From the NCBI GenBank assembly GCA_900555195.1, contig USKC01000219.1, positions 1-5,474 of the forward strand: a stretch of DNA of 5,474 nt, given 5' to 3'. The notes below the pieces were generated by a model. It searched no databases, had not been told where the DNA came from, and was given only the letters and a program-made list of their open reading frames with translations. This document shows, one piece after another, positions 1 through 5,474 of the stretch. A program made the translations under genes and the position numbers. The DNA comes from an uncultured Lachnospiraceae bacterium (lineage in GTDB: Bacteria > Bacillota > Clostridia > Lachnospirales > Lachnospiraceae). How positions within the stretch are numbered: the stretch's first letter is position 1; the number at the start of each line of letters is the position of its first letter.

Positions 1-2666
1 CCGCTCTTTCCAAGAACAGCCAGCCGTTCCTGTACCTGCGCCATCATCTGCGTATATTTATCCAGCTTTTCCCTCTCCTCGGCCACCTTGCTCTCCGGCG
101 CTTTAGAAAGGAAGCGCTCATTATTCAGCATGCCGTTGACGCGGGCCAGTTCGCCCTGAAGCCGCTTTTCTTCCTTTTCCAGGCGGGCGATCTCCTGTGC
201 GATATCCACAAGTTCCGCAAAAGGAATATACAGTGTCGCTCCGGCAATCACCACGGATACCGCATCTTCCGCAATGTCCGTTTTATCCTGCTGGATGGTC
301 ACATCCGACGCGCCGGCAAGAGACGCGAAGAACAGCTTTCCTTCCGTGAACGCGGAACGGATCTGCTCATCCGTGCTGACCACATAGATGTGCGCCTTTC
401 TGCTGGGCGGAACGTTCATGGAGCTTCTCACATTGCGGATGCCGCGCACCGCTTCCTTAATGATATCGATCTCCTTCTCTTCCTTCGGGAAGTTCCAGTC
501 CTGCCTGTACTGCGGCCAAGAAGAGATCATAATGGATTCTTCTTCATCCTGAAGCGTGCAGAAAATCTCCTCTGTCACGAACGGCATATAGGGATGCAGA
601 AGCTTCAGGGCGGAAAGGAGCACGTTTTTAAGCGTCCAGAGGGCCGCAGCCTGGCTCTTTTCATCATCCGTATCATACAGCCTGGGTTTTACCATCTCAA
701 TATACCAGTCACAGAATTCATCCCAGATGAAATCATAGACTTTCTGTACGGCAATGCCCAGCTCAAAGTTCTCCATGTTGTCGGTCACTTCCTTCACCAC
801 GCCGTTCAGCCTGGAAAGGATCCATTTATCCGCGGGCTGCAGATACGCTGCCGCATCTTCCGGAATCTGCTTTCCTTCCATGTTCATCTGAATGAAACGG
901 GAAGCGTTCCATACCTTGTTGGCAAAATTTCTGCTGGCCTCCACGCGCTCATAATAGAAGCGCATATCGTTGCCCGGCGCATTGCCTGTGATCAGCGTCA
1001 GGCGCAGAGCGTCCGCGCCGTACTGGTCGATGATTTCCAGCGGATCAATGCCGTTCCCCAGAGATTTGGACATCTTACGCCCCTGGGAATCCCTCACCAA
1101 GCCATGGAAGAGAACGGTGGAGAAGGGCTTGCGCCCCATCTGCTCATATCCGGAGAAGATCATGCGGATAACCCAGAAGAAAATGATGTCATAACCGGTC
1201 ACCAGCACATCCGTAGGATAGAAATAATCCAGTTCCTCCGTCTTATCCGGCCATCCCAAAGTGGAAAAAGGCCACAGGGCGGATGAAAACCAGGTGTCGA
1301 GCGTATCCGGATCCTGGGTAAAATGTGTTCCGCCGCATTTCGGGCATACGGAAGGCATCTCTTTTCCTACCACAACTTCCCCGCATGCGTCGCAGGTATA
1401 GGCCGGAATGCGGTGTCCCCACCACAGCTGCCTGGAAATGCACCAGTCGCGGATGTTGTCCGTCCAGTTAAAATAGGTTTTCTCCATGCGCTCCGGGATC
1501 AGACGGATATCCCCGTTCTTCACGCCCTCAACTGCAGGCTTGATCAGTTCGTCCATCTTGACAAACCACTGCTTCTTGATCAGCGGTTCCACCGTCGTCT
1601 TACAGCGGTCATGCGTGCCCACATTATGCGTATACTCTTCAATCCCAACCAGGAGCCCCATCTCATCCAGTTCCTTTACGATGGCCTTCCTGGCTTCATA
1701 GCGGTCCATTCCAGCGAACTTCCCACCATTTTCATTGATGGTGGCGTCGTCGTTCATGATGTTGATCTCCGGAAGGTTATGGCGCCGTCCCACCTCGAAA
1801 TCGTTCGGATCATGCGCAGGCGTAATCTTCACCACGCCCGTTCCGAATTCCATATCCACATAAGAATCCGCCACGATGGGGATCTGTCTGTCCACAAAAG
1901 GCAGGAACACCTTCTTGCCAACCAGATCCTGATACCGTTCATCCTCCGGGTTCACGGCCACAGCGGTATCGCCCAGCATGGTTTCCGGACGGGTGGTTGC
2001 AAATTCCAGGAAGCGGGTCTTGCTGATGCTTCCGTCCTCTTCAATCAAAGGATACTTAATGTGCCAGAAATGGCCGGCCTGTTCCTCATACACAACTTCC
2101 GCATCGGAGATGGATGTATTGCACACCGGACACCAGTTTACGATCCTGCTGCCCTTGTAGATCCAGCCTTTTTCATGCATCTTGCAGAAGACTTCCGTAA
2201 CAGCCCTGTTGCAGCCCTCATCCATGGTGAAGCGTTCCCGATCCCAGTCGCAGGAAGAACCCAGCTTCTTTAACTGGCTGATGATCCTGCCGCCGTATTC
2301 CTTTTTCCACTCCCATGCGCGCTCCAGGAACTTTTCACGCCCCAGATCGTTCTTGTCAATGCCTTCTTCCTTCAGCTTCTCGATGATTTTTACCTCAGTG
2401 GCAATGCTGGCGTGATCCGTTCCGGGCTGCCAGAGGGCGTTATATCCCTGCATCCGCTTAAAACGGATCAGAATATCCTGCATGGTATTATCCAGCGCAT
2501 GTCCCATATGCAGCTGCCCCGTGATGTTCGGCGGAGGCATCACGATTGTAAAGGGTTTCTTGCTCCGATCCACTGTCGCATGGAAATATTTCTTGTCCAG
2601 CCATTTCTGATACAATCTGTCCTCAATGCCATGAGGATCATAGGTTTTTGCCAGTTCTTTGCTCAT
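1..2666 (-). CDS. valS: Valyl-tRNA synthetase (ValRS), C-terminal tip cut off by the window edge
   Basis: Class Ia aminoacyl-tRNA synthetase that joins valine to tRNA(Val) in the cytoplasm and edits mischarged threonine. I translated the minus strand from the ATG at 2666-2664; the frame stays open for 888 codons to the left edge. Visible in order: the HIGH signature as HMGH (residues 53-56) within [13 protein letters not shown]; a WCPVC knuckle (C179, C182); the CP1 editing domain with [13 protein letters not shown] (from about 224) and HDPNDF (285-290); [12 protein letters not shown] (from 408); a C-X2-C-X12-C-X2-C zinc-type motif (C425, C428, C441, C444); [22 protein letters not shown] at 531-535; a helical anticodon-binding domain; and a charged C-terminal coiled-coil arm ending the visible part. 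The family is about 880 residues, so only a few residues and the stop are missing. The start fits AGGAG seven bases upstream. It is preceded by its own promoter and a valine T-box, so it is transcribed separately from the fucose genes. Confidence 0.98.
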   Translation of the reverse strand, partial: MSKELAKTYDPHGIEDRLYQKWLDKKYFHATVDRSKKPFTIVMPPPNITGQLHMGHALDNTMQDILIRFKRMQGYNALWQPGTDHASIATEVKIIEKLKEEGIDKNDLGREKFLERAWEWKKEYGGRIISQLKKLGSSCDWDRERFTMDEGCNRAVTEVFCKMHEKGWIYKGSRIVNWCPVCNTSISDAEVVYEEQAGHFWHIKYPLIEEDGSISKTRFLEFATTRPETMLGDTAVAVNPEDERYQDLVGKKVFLPFVDRQIPIVADSYVDMEFGTGVVKITPAHDPNDFEVGRRHNLPEINIMNDDATINENGGKFAGMDRYEARKAIVKELDEMGLLVGIEEYTHNVGTHDRCKTTVEPLIKKQWFVKMDELIKPAVEGVKNGDIRLIPERMEKTYFNWTDNIRDWCISRQLWWGHRIPAYTCDACGEVVVGKEMPSVCPKCGGTHFTQDPDTLDTWFSSALWPFSTLGWPDKTEELDYFYPTDVLVTGYDIIFFWVIRMIFSGYEQMGRKPFSTVLFHGLVRDSQGRKMSKSLGNGIDPLEIIDQYGADALRLTLITGNAPGNDMRFYYERVEASRNFANKVWNASRFIQMNMEGKQIPEDAAAYLQPADKWILSRLNGVVKEVTDNMENFELGIAVQKVYDFIWDEFCDWYIEMVKPRLYDTDDEKSQAAALWTLKNVLLSALKLLHPYMPFVTEEIFCTLQDEEESIMISSWPQYRQDWNFPKEEKEIDIIKEAVRGIRNVRSSMNVPPSRKAHIYVVSTDEQIRSAFTEGKLFFASLAGASDVTIQQDKTDIAEDAVSVVIAGATLYIPFAELVDIAQEIARLEKEEKRLQGELARVNGMLNNERFLSKAPESKVAEEREKLDKYTQMMAQVQERLAVLGKS

Positions 2667-2808
2667 ACGCTCTCTCCTGTCTTTCATTTTCCGGTTGCTG
2701 CCATAGCCTGGAGGCGTCGTGTCTATGGAGTAAAATATCATGCATCTTGACACGCGCGAGTGCGCATCCACATCTTTTTTATTCAATCAACATAAAATAA
2801 ATGCGAAT
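2667..2808 (-). other. Long untranslated spacer between the T-box terminator and valS
   Basis: About 142 bases with no convincing gene. The terminator-proximal half is AT-rich, followed by a GC-rich patch around 2745-2765. An inverted repeat, CCATAG/CTATGG (2701-2706 and 2723-2728), can form a hairpin in the read-through transcript, and CGTGTC/GACACG (arms about 2714-2719 and 2749-2754) offers a competing longer-range pairing. Tiny reading frames of 4 and 11 codons occur but have no good ribosome binding site. No clear second promoter was found. Function unknown; it may only be a linker. Confidence 0.5.
2674..2678 (-). promoter_or_regulatory. Ribosome binding site of valS
   Basis: AGGAG on the minus strand, seven bases before the ATG at 2666. 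This fixes the valS start; the first residues, [22 protein letters not shown], match the usual N-terminus of bacterial valyl-tRNA synthetases. Confidence 0.85.
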
Positions 2809-2840
2809 AAAAAAAAGCCCTCTGCCTTCCGGCAAAGGGC
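2809..2840 (-). terminator. Regulated intrinsic terminator of the valS T-box leader
   Basis: A ten-pair stem, GCCCTTTGCC / GGCAGAGGGC with one G-U pair, closed by a GGAA tetraloop (2840-2817), followed directly by eight U residues (2816-2809). Its 5' arm overlaps the sequence needed for the antiterminator. It should therefore form when tRNA(Val) is charged and stop transcription before valS. Confidence 0.95.
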
Positions 2841-2847
2841 GCTTCCG

Positions 2848-2865
2848 CGCGGTACCACCTTTGTT
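2848..2865 (-). promoter_or_regulatory. T-box sequence (antiterminator, tRNA acceptor-end binding bulge)
   Basis: AACAAAGGTGGTACCGCG is an almost perfect match to the T-box consensus. The UGGU inside it would pair with the free ACCA end of uncharged tRNA. AAAGG here can pair with CCUUU in the 5' arm of the terminator, so the antiterminator and terminator are mutually exclusive. Confidence 0.95.
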
Positions 2866-3111
2866 CACCGCAGACACCCATCCAGGTCTCTCCGGCCTCC
2901 TTACGACTCCCATCAGAGTCTCATCCTTTAACGGGGATGAAGCGTGAAGATCTACTTAAAACCCGCTGTGCGCTGCTTCGTTCCACCTTCCGACTCCAAA
3001 GCTACCTTCCGCATCCCTTGCTTCCGGATCGCCTTCCAGCCTGTGGGCCATCCTCTCTGTTGAAGGGTGATGCGTACTCCTCTTCTTCCACATCTTTCAA
3101 CCATTTCCGTG

Positions 3112-3124
3112 CGGCCTGCGGCCG
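3112..3124 (-). other. Short hairpin at the 5' end of the valS leader
   Basis: CGGCC-GCA-GGCCG on the minus strand forms five G-C pairs with a three-base loop, starting about ten bases after the predicted transcription start and before Stem I of the T-box. It may protect the RNA 5' end or insulate leader folding. The role is inferred. Confidence 0.5.
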
Positions 3125-3140
3125 TCCGTTTGATACGTTT

Positions 3141-3169
3141 ACTATAGTCAATCCGATGCGATTTGTCAA
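3141..3169 (-). promoter_or_regulatory. Sigma-A promoter of the valS transcript
   Basis: TTGACA (-35, 3169-3164), a 17-base spacer and TATAGT (-10, 3146-3141) on the minus strand. This is a perfect -35 and a near-perfect -10 with ideal spacing. Transcription should start near 3134, so the whole T-box leader lies in the transcript. It sits only 14 bases after the fucosidase operon terminator stem. It is the only strong promoter seen in the window; control of valS appears to come from attenuation. Confidence 0.92.
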
Positions 3170-3182
3170 GAGCTGTAACGCG

Positions 3183-3216
3183 AAACGGGACAGGAAGCTT
3201 TCAGCTTCCCGTCCCG
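3183..3216 (-). terminator. Probable terminator of the fucosidase operon
   Basis: A 13-pair hairpin with one G-U pair, CGGGACGGGAAGC / GCTTCCTGTCCCG (3216-3204 and 3198-3186), with a five-base loop. It begins about 21 bases after the fucosidase stop codon. Only three U residues follow (3185-3183), then CGCG, so the U tract is weak and some read-through into valS is possible. It could instead act mainly as an mRNA 3'-end stabiliser. Confidence 0.75.
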
Positions 3217-3237
3217 CTGAAACGTATGGACGCAGCG

Positions 3238-4716
3238 TTAATCCAGTTCTACTTTAAATACCACCGGCTTATCCGTCCGGACGTCCTTCACATTCACATG
3301 CAGGCCTGCTTCATCGCGGGTCCACTGGCAGGGAGTGTCGAATCCAAGCACCGACACATTCCGGATGATGCCGTGGAAATTCGGCTTGCTGGAAGCGTCC
3401 TGTTCGCCCAGGGCTGGGAAGCAGTAGTTTCCTTCTTCATCGCAGCGCAGCACGATGGCATAGAGGTTGCTTCCGTTTAAGGTATAACGGATATCCTGGG
3501 AGGTGAATTCCTTCTTGATTCCGTCAGAGAACTGGCCTTCTACCACCTGTGTAGGGCCTTCCCCGTACCTTCTCCACACGCCGGCTCCGTAGATCGCTTC
3601 GCCGTTTGTGTTCAGCCATTCACCGATTTCAAGCAGGATCTTAGCATCCTCTTCAGGAATGGTGCCGTCCGCTTTCGGGCCCACATTCAGAAGGAGGTTT
3701 CCGTTTTTGCTGACGATATCCACCAGATCACAGATGATATCCGCCGCAGGGCGGTACTGGTTGTTCTCGGTATAGCACCAGGAATTCAAGGCCACAGCCG
3801 TGTCCGTCTGCCAGTAATAGGGCTTCACATCGGCGAACTGTCCCCTTTCGATGTCCACCAGAGCGGTTCCGAACATGAACGCATCATGTTTATAGGTAAT
3901 CAGCACTTCCTGTCCCCACTGCGCTGCACGATTATAATAGTAAGCAGCCAGTTTCTTCAGATAGGGCTTAAATGCGCTGTGCTGGATCCACCAGTCGAAA
4001 TAGAGAAGCTTAGGCCGGTAGGTATCGATGATCTCACAGGTTCTCGCCAGCCAGTCCTGAAGGTATTCTTCATTGGGAACGGGCTCGCTGAAGATATCAT
4101 GATGATGCTGTTCCGGCATGGCGGGCCAGTAGAAATCCCCTCTTTGCATCGGATCCTTGATATCGCTGTCGAATTCCTTTCCATGGCCCATGAAGAACCA
4201 GTGTTCCGCCCTGTGGGAGGATGCGCCGTTTACCAGGCCATGCTTTTCAAATTCCCCGCACAGTTCTCCCAGCGTATCGCGCTTGGGGCCCATTTCGTAG
4301 GCGTTCCAATGGGAGATCTCGCTTTTGTACATCTGAAAGCCGTCATGATGCTCCGCCACGGGCACCACATATTTGGCCCCTGCCTTTTCAAACAGAGATG
4401 CCCATTCCTTCGCGTCAAACTTCTCCGCCGTAAACTGCGGGATGAAATCCTTATAGCCGAATTCCTTCTGAGGCCCGTATGTTTTCACATGATGCTCGAA
4501 TTCCGGGCTTCCCTGGATATACATATTTCTGGAATACCATTCGCTTCCAAAGGCCGGAACGCTGTAGACGCCCCAATGAATAAAGATACCAAACTTCGCC
4601 TTTTTGAACCAGGCAGGCACCTGATGGGCCGAAAGGCTTTCCCAGCTGTCCGTATAAGGGCCCTGTGCGATCACCTCATCCACCTGCTTCATCCATTCCT
4701 GCAAATTATCTCCCAT
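3238..4716 (-). CDS. Alpha-L-fucosidase, glycoside hydrolase family 29, cytoplasmic
   Basis: Retaining exo-glycosidase that removes alpha-linked L-fucose from oligosaccharides. The protein is 492 residues, normal for the family. The N-terminal (beta/alpha)8 catalytic domain, about residues 30-380, begins with PAWFKKAKFGIFIHWGVYSVPAF (H47 in the HWG motif) and SEWYSRNMY. It continues with VVPVAEHHDGF (H123, H124), SSHRAEHW and LLYFDWWI, in which D241 is the expected catalytic nucleophile by family pattern. The conserved KNGNLLLNVGPKADGTIP segment follows (about 337-354). E290 in DIERGQ is a candidate acid/base, an inference only. A C-terminal beta-type domain covers about 385-492. There is no signal peptide or membrane segment, so it should act on imported sugars in the cytoplasm. 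Its ATG overlaps the fucU stop by one base (TGATG), which indicates translational coupling; the nearest purine-rich site, AAGGTG, is rather distant at 13 bases. Exact linkage preference cannot be read from sequence. Confidence 0.94.
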   Translation of the reverse strand: MGDNLQEWMKQVDEVIAQGPYTDSWESLSAHQVPAWFKKAKFGIFIHWGVYSVPAFGSEWYSRNMYIQGSPEFEHHVKTYGPQKEFGYKDFIPQFTAEKFDAKEWASLFEKAGAKYVVPVAEHHDGFQMYKSEISHWNAYEMGPKRDTLGELCGEFEKHGLVNGASSHRAEHWFFMGHGKEFDSDIKDPMQRGDFYWPAMPEQHHHDIFSEPVPNEEYLQDWLARTCEIIDTYRPKLLYFDWWIQHSAFKPYLKKLAAYYYNRAAQWGQEVLITYKHDAFMFGTALVDIERGQFADVKPYYWQTDTAVALNSWCYTENNQYRPAADIICDLVDIVSKNGNLLLNVGPKADGTIPEEDAKILLEIGEWLNTNGEAIYGAGVWRRYGEGPTQVVEGQFSDGIKKEFTSQDIRYTLNGSNLYAIVLRCDEEGNYCFPALGEQDASSKPNFHGIIRNVSVLGFDTPCQWTRDEAGLHVNVKDVRTDKPVVFKVELD

Positions 4717-5156
4717 CAGTCCGTCACAACACCTTTCTGCAGCAGGATATTGGCATAGAGCGCCGTCTCCCCTGTTGCAACGATGGCATATGCCTTTTTA
4801 GCCTCTTCATAGAACGTAAAGCGCTCAATATGGCCGATCGCTTCCTTTCCGCGTGGCTCATACTTCGCCTCGATCTGTTCATAGGTCTCCCAGATGGGCG
4901 TTTCCACCGGGTCGCCCGGCATCACTTCCATCAGACAGAACGGCTTCTCCACATAGGTGTCAAGCGGGAAAAGCTGAAGGATGGCGTCCAGGATTTCCGG
5001 GATGCCATGTCCGTCCATCCGGATCACTTTCGCGTTCTTTCCCATGGATTCCGCCGGAAAATTGCCGTCTGCAAGCACAATGCGGTCACTGTGTCCCATC
5101 TCTGCCAGAACCTTTAAAAGTTCCGGAGACAGGATTTTCGGAATTCCCTTTAACAT
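4716..5156 (-). CDS. fucU: L-fucose mutarotase, FucU (RbsD/FucU family)
   Basis: Small cytoplasmic enzyme that speeds interconversion of the alpha and beta anomers of L-fucose. The 146-residue protein begins MLKGIPKILSPELLKVLAEM, very like Escherichia coli FucU as I recall it (about 140 residues). It has the conserved GHSD with H22, LADGNFPAESMG (D30), VIRMDGHGI (R46), the ERFTFYE block (Y116) and a C-terminal ATGETALYANILLQKGV segment (Y134). The usual DAHFPA/DANFPA motif reads DGNFPA here. The start is the ATG at 5156, supported by GGAGG ten bases upstream and by homology. A longer in-frame extension to 5375 is out-of-frame shadow of the reductase. It overlaps the upstream reductase by seven bases and the downstream fucosidase by one. 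This position fits a role in handling fucose released by the fucosidase. Confidence 0.96.
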   Translation of the reverse strand: MLKGIPKILSPELLKVLAEMGHSDRIVLADGNFPAESMGKNAKVIRMDGHGIPEILDAILQLFPLDTYVEKPFCLMEVMPGDPVETPIWETYEQIEAKYEPRGKEAIGHIERFTFYEEAKKAYAIVATGETALYANILLQKGVVTD

Positions 5157-5474
5157 GTAATCACACCCTCCATGTCCCACAGGTCTTCCCAGCCCTTTGC
5201 GCCGGGCCACAGGAATACCTGTCCTTTTACCAGCCTGCAGTTCTTGTCCGCGCGGCGGATCATATCCATCTCTTCCTCCGTCAGCGGATCCTGCGTGATG
5301 CACTGCAGATTGCTTACATACTGCGGTTCCTTGACGGAGAAGGGGATCGGGATCTGCCCCCTCTGCGCCGCCCATTTCAGACAGATGAGCGCGGGATGCA
5401 CACCATGCCTCTCGGCGATCTCAACAATCTCCGGCATCTGTGTATCCGCCACATCCTCCGCCGTCCTGTCTCTT
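5150..5474 (-). CDS. Aldo/keto reductase, C-terminal part only (N-terminus outside the window)
   Basis: The minus-strand frame is open from the right edge (first full codon at 5473) to the TAA at 5152-5150, giving 107 residues, about the last third of an aldo/keto reductase of roughly 300-330. Recognisable are the late barrel helix HGVHPALICLKWAAQRG, the cofactor-binding strand IPIPFSVKEPQYVSNL typical of the NADP(H) phosphate site, and LTEEEMDMIRRAD. A tryptophan-rich tail follows: GQVFLWPGAKGWEDLWD. The catalytic Asp-Tyr-Lys-His residues lie upstream and cannot be checked. It overlaps fucU by seven bases, so it belongs to the fucose operon. It could oxidise L-fucose, as aldo/keto reductase-type fucose dehydrogenases do, or reduce a pathway intermediate; the substrate is an inference from context. 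The GTG at 5452-5450 is an internal codon, not a start. Confidence 0.88.
   Translation of the reverse strand, partial: RDRTAEDVADTQMPEIVEIAERHGVHPALICLKWAAQRGQIPIPFSVKEPQYVSNLQCITQDPLTEEEMDMIRRADKNCRLVKGQVFLWPGAKGWEDLWDMEGVITC
5167..5171 (-). promoter_or_regulatory. Ribosome binding site of fucU
   Basis: GGAGG on the minus strand, ten bases before the ATG at 5156 and inside the last codons of the upstream reductase gene. It decides the fucU start over longer in-frame options. Confidence 0.8.

Larger units (their letters stand above)
2809..3134 (-). ncRNA. T-box riboswitch leader, valine-specific, upstream of valS
   Basis: A cis-acting leader that reads the charging state of tRNA(Val) and controls transcription into valS. 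Minus-strand elements in order: an AGTA specifier-loop motif (3078-3075); a Stem I helix GCAT..CCCTT (3073-3063) pairing with AAGGG-ATGC (3019-3011); an AGAGAG bulge motif (3058-3053) and an apical GGAT/ATCC helix; then GGAAG-GTA-GC, in which GTA (3005-3003) is the probable specifier codon for valine. Next come a TCATCC/GGATGA hairpin (2940-2935 with 2926-2921) and a GACTC/GAGTC hairpin (2920-2905). The conserved T-box AACAAAGGTGGTACCGCG follows at 2865-2848, and last an intrinsic terminator. The UGGU in the T-box is complementary to an ACCA tRNA 3' end, as expected for tRNA(Val). The family identity is near certain. The exact specifier was assigned by hand folding and is less sure. The 5' end is estimated from the promoter. 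Confidence 0.94.

Noticed and set aside
390..1286. 298-codon plus-strand reading frame
   Set aside because: It lies wholly opposite valS, has low-complexity His/Arg/Leu-rich composition, no ribosome binding site and no recognisable domain. It is a shadow of the valS frame.
1323..2273. 316-codon plus-strand reading frame
   Set aside because: Antisense to the valS editing and catalytic regions, no family resemblance; open only because of valS codon bias.
2747..2775. Plus-strand TTGACA that might drive an antisense RNA into the valS leader
   Set aside because: No acceptable -10 hexamer at 16-18 bases; the best candidates there (ACATCT, CATCTT) are poor.
2736..2796. Small minus-strand leader-peptide frames of 4 and 11 codons between terminator and valS
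   Set aside because: No ribosome binding site at a proper distance, no run of valine codons, and T-box control already explains regulation.
2740..3480. Plus-strand frames of 63, 106 and 105 codons across the leader region and fucosidase 3' end
   Set aside because: They overlap the T-box leader, its promoter and terminators on the other strand, and their products look like random translations.
3886..4758. 290-codon plus-strand reading frame
   Set aside because: Antisense to the fucosidase, which has clear GH29 motifs; this frame has none.
4716..5375. Longer 219-residue version of FucU
   Set aside because: The extra 73 residues are the aldo/keto reductase gene read in the wrong frame. FucU homology begins exactly at the ATG at 5156, which has its own GGAGG.
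5150..5452. Aldo/keto reductase as a complete 100-residue gene starting at GTG 5452
   Set aside because: The frame is open upstream to the window edge and the sequence is plainly the C-terminal third of a larger enzyme, so it is a partial gene.

Overview
The window looks like a piece of a Firmicutes chromosome, most likely from a gut clostridium of the Lachnospiraceae type. Three things suggest this: a valine-specific T-box riboswitch ahead of valS, strong AGGAG/GGAGG ribosome binding sites, and fucose-use genes typical of mucin- or glycan-feeding gut Clostridia. The genus is not determined. Every gene lies on the minus strand, so transcription runs from high to low coordinates. The long plus-strand reading frames are shadows of these genes.

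Layout in transcription order. (1) 5473-5150: C-terminal part of an aldo/keto reductase, cut by the window edge. (2) 5156-4716: fucU, L-fucose mutarotase. (3) 4716-3238: a GH29 alpha-L-fucosidase with no signal peptide. These three genes overlap by 7 nt and 1 nt, so they form one translationally coupled operon whose promoter is outside the window. (4) 3216-3183: a strong hairpin with a short U tract, probably the operon terminator. (5) 3169-3141: a near-consensus sigma-A promoter. (6) about 3134-2809: a T-box leader with a probable GUA (valine) specifier, a UGGU tRNA-binding bulge and a classic terminator hairpin. (7) 2808-2667: an unusually long untranslated spacer of about 142 nt. (8) 2666 to the left edge: valS, valyl-tRNA synthetase, complete except for its last few residues. 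It is open to the edge with no stop codon in the window.

Functionally there are two unrelated units. The fucose operon probably handles imported fucosylated oligosaccharides in the cytoplasm. The fucosidase releases L-fucose, FucU interconverts its anomers, and the reductase may oxidise or reduce fucose or a downstream intermediate; that last role is inferred from position only. valS is a housekeeping gene controlled by valine starvation: uncharged tRNA(Val) binds the leader, stabilises the antiterminator and allows read-through. I found no mobile element, CRISPR array, tRNA or rRNA gene, and no clearly new system. The points most worth a second look are the valS leader with its long post-terminator spacer and the coupled reductase-fucU-fucosidase arrangement.
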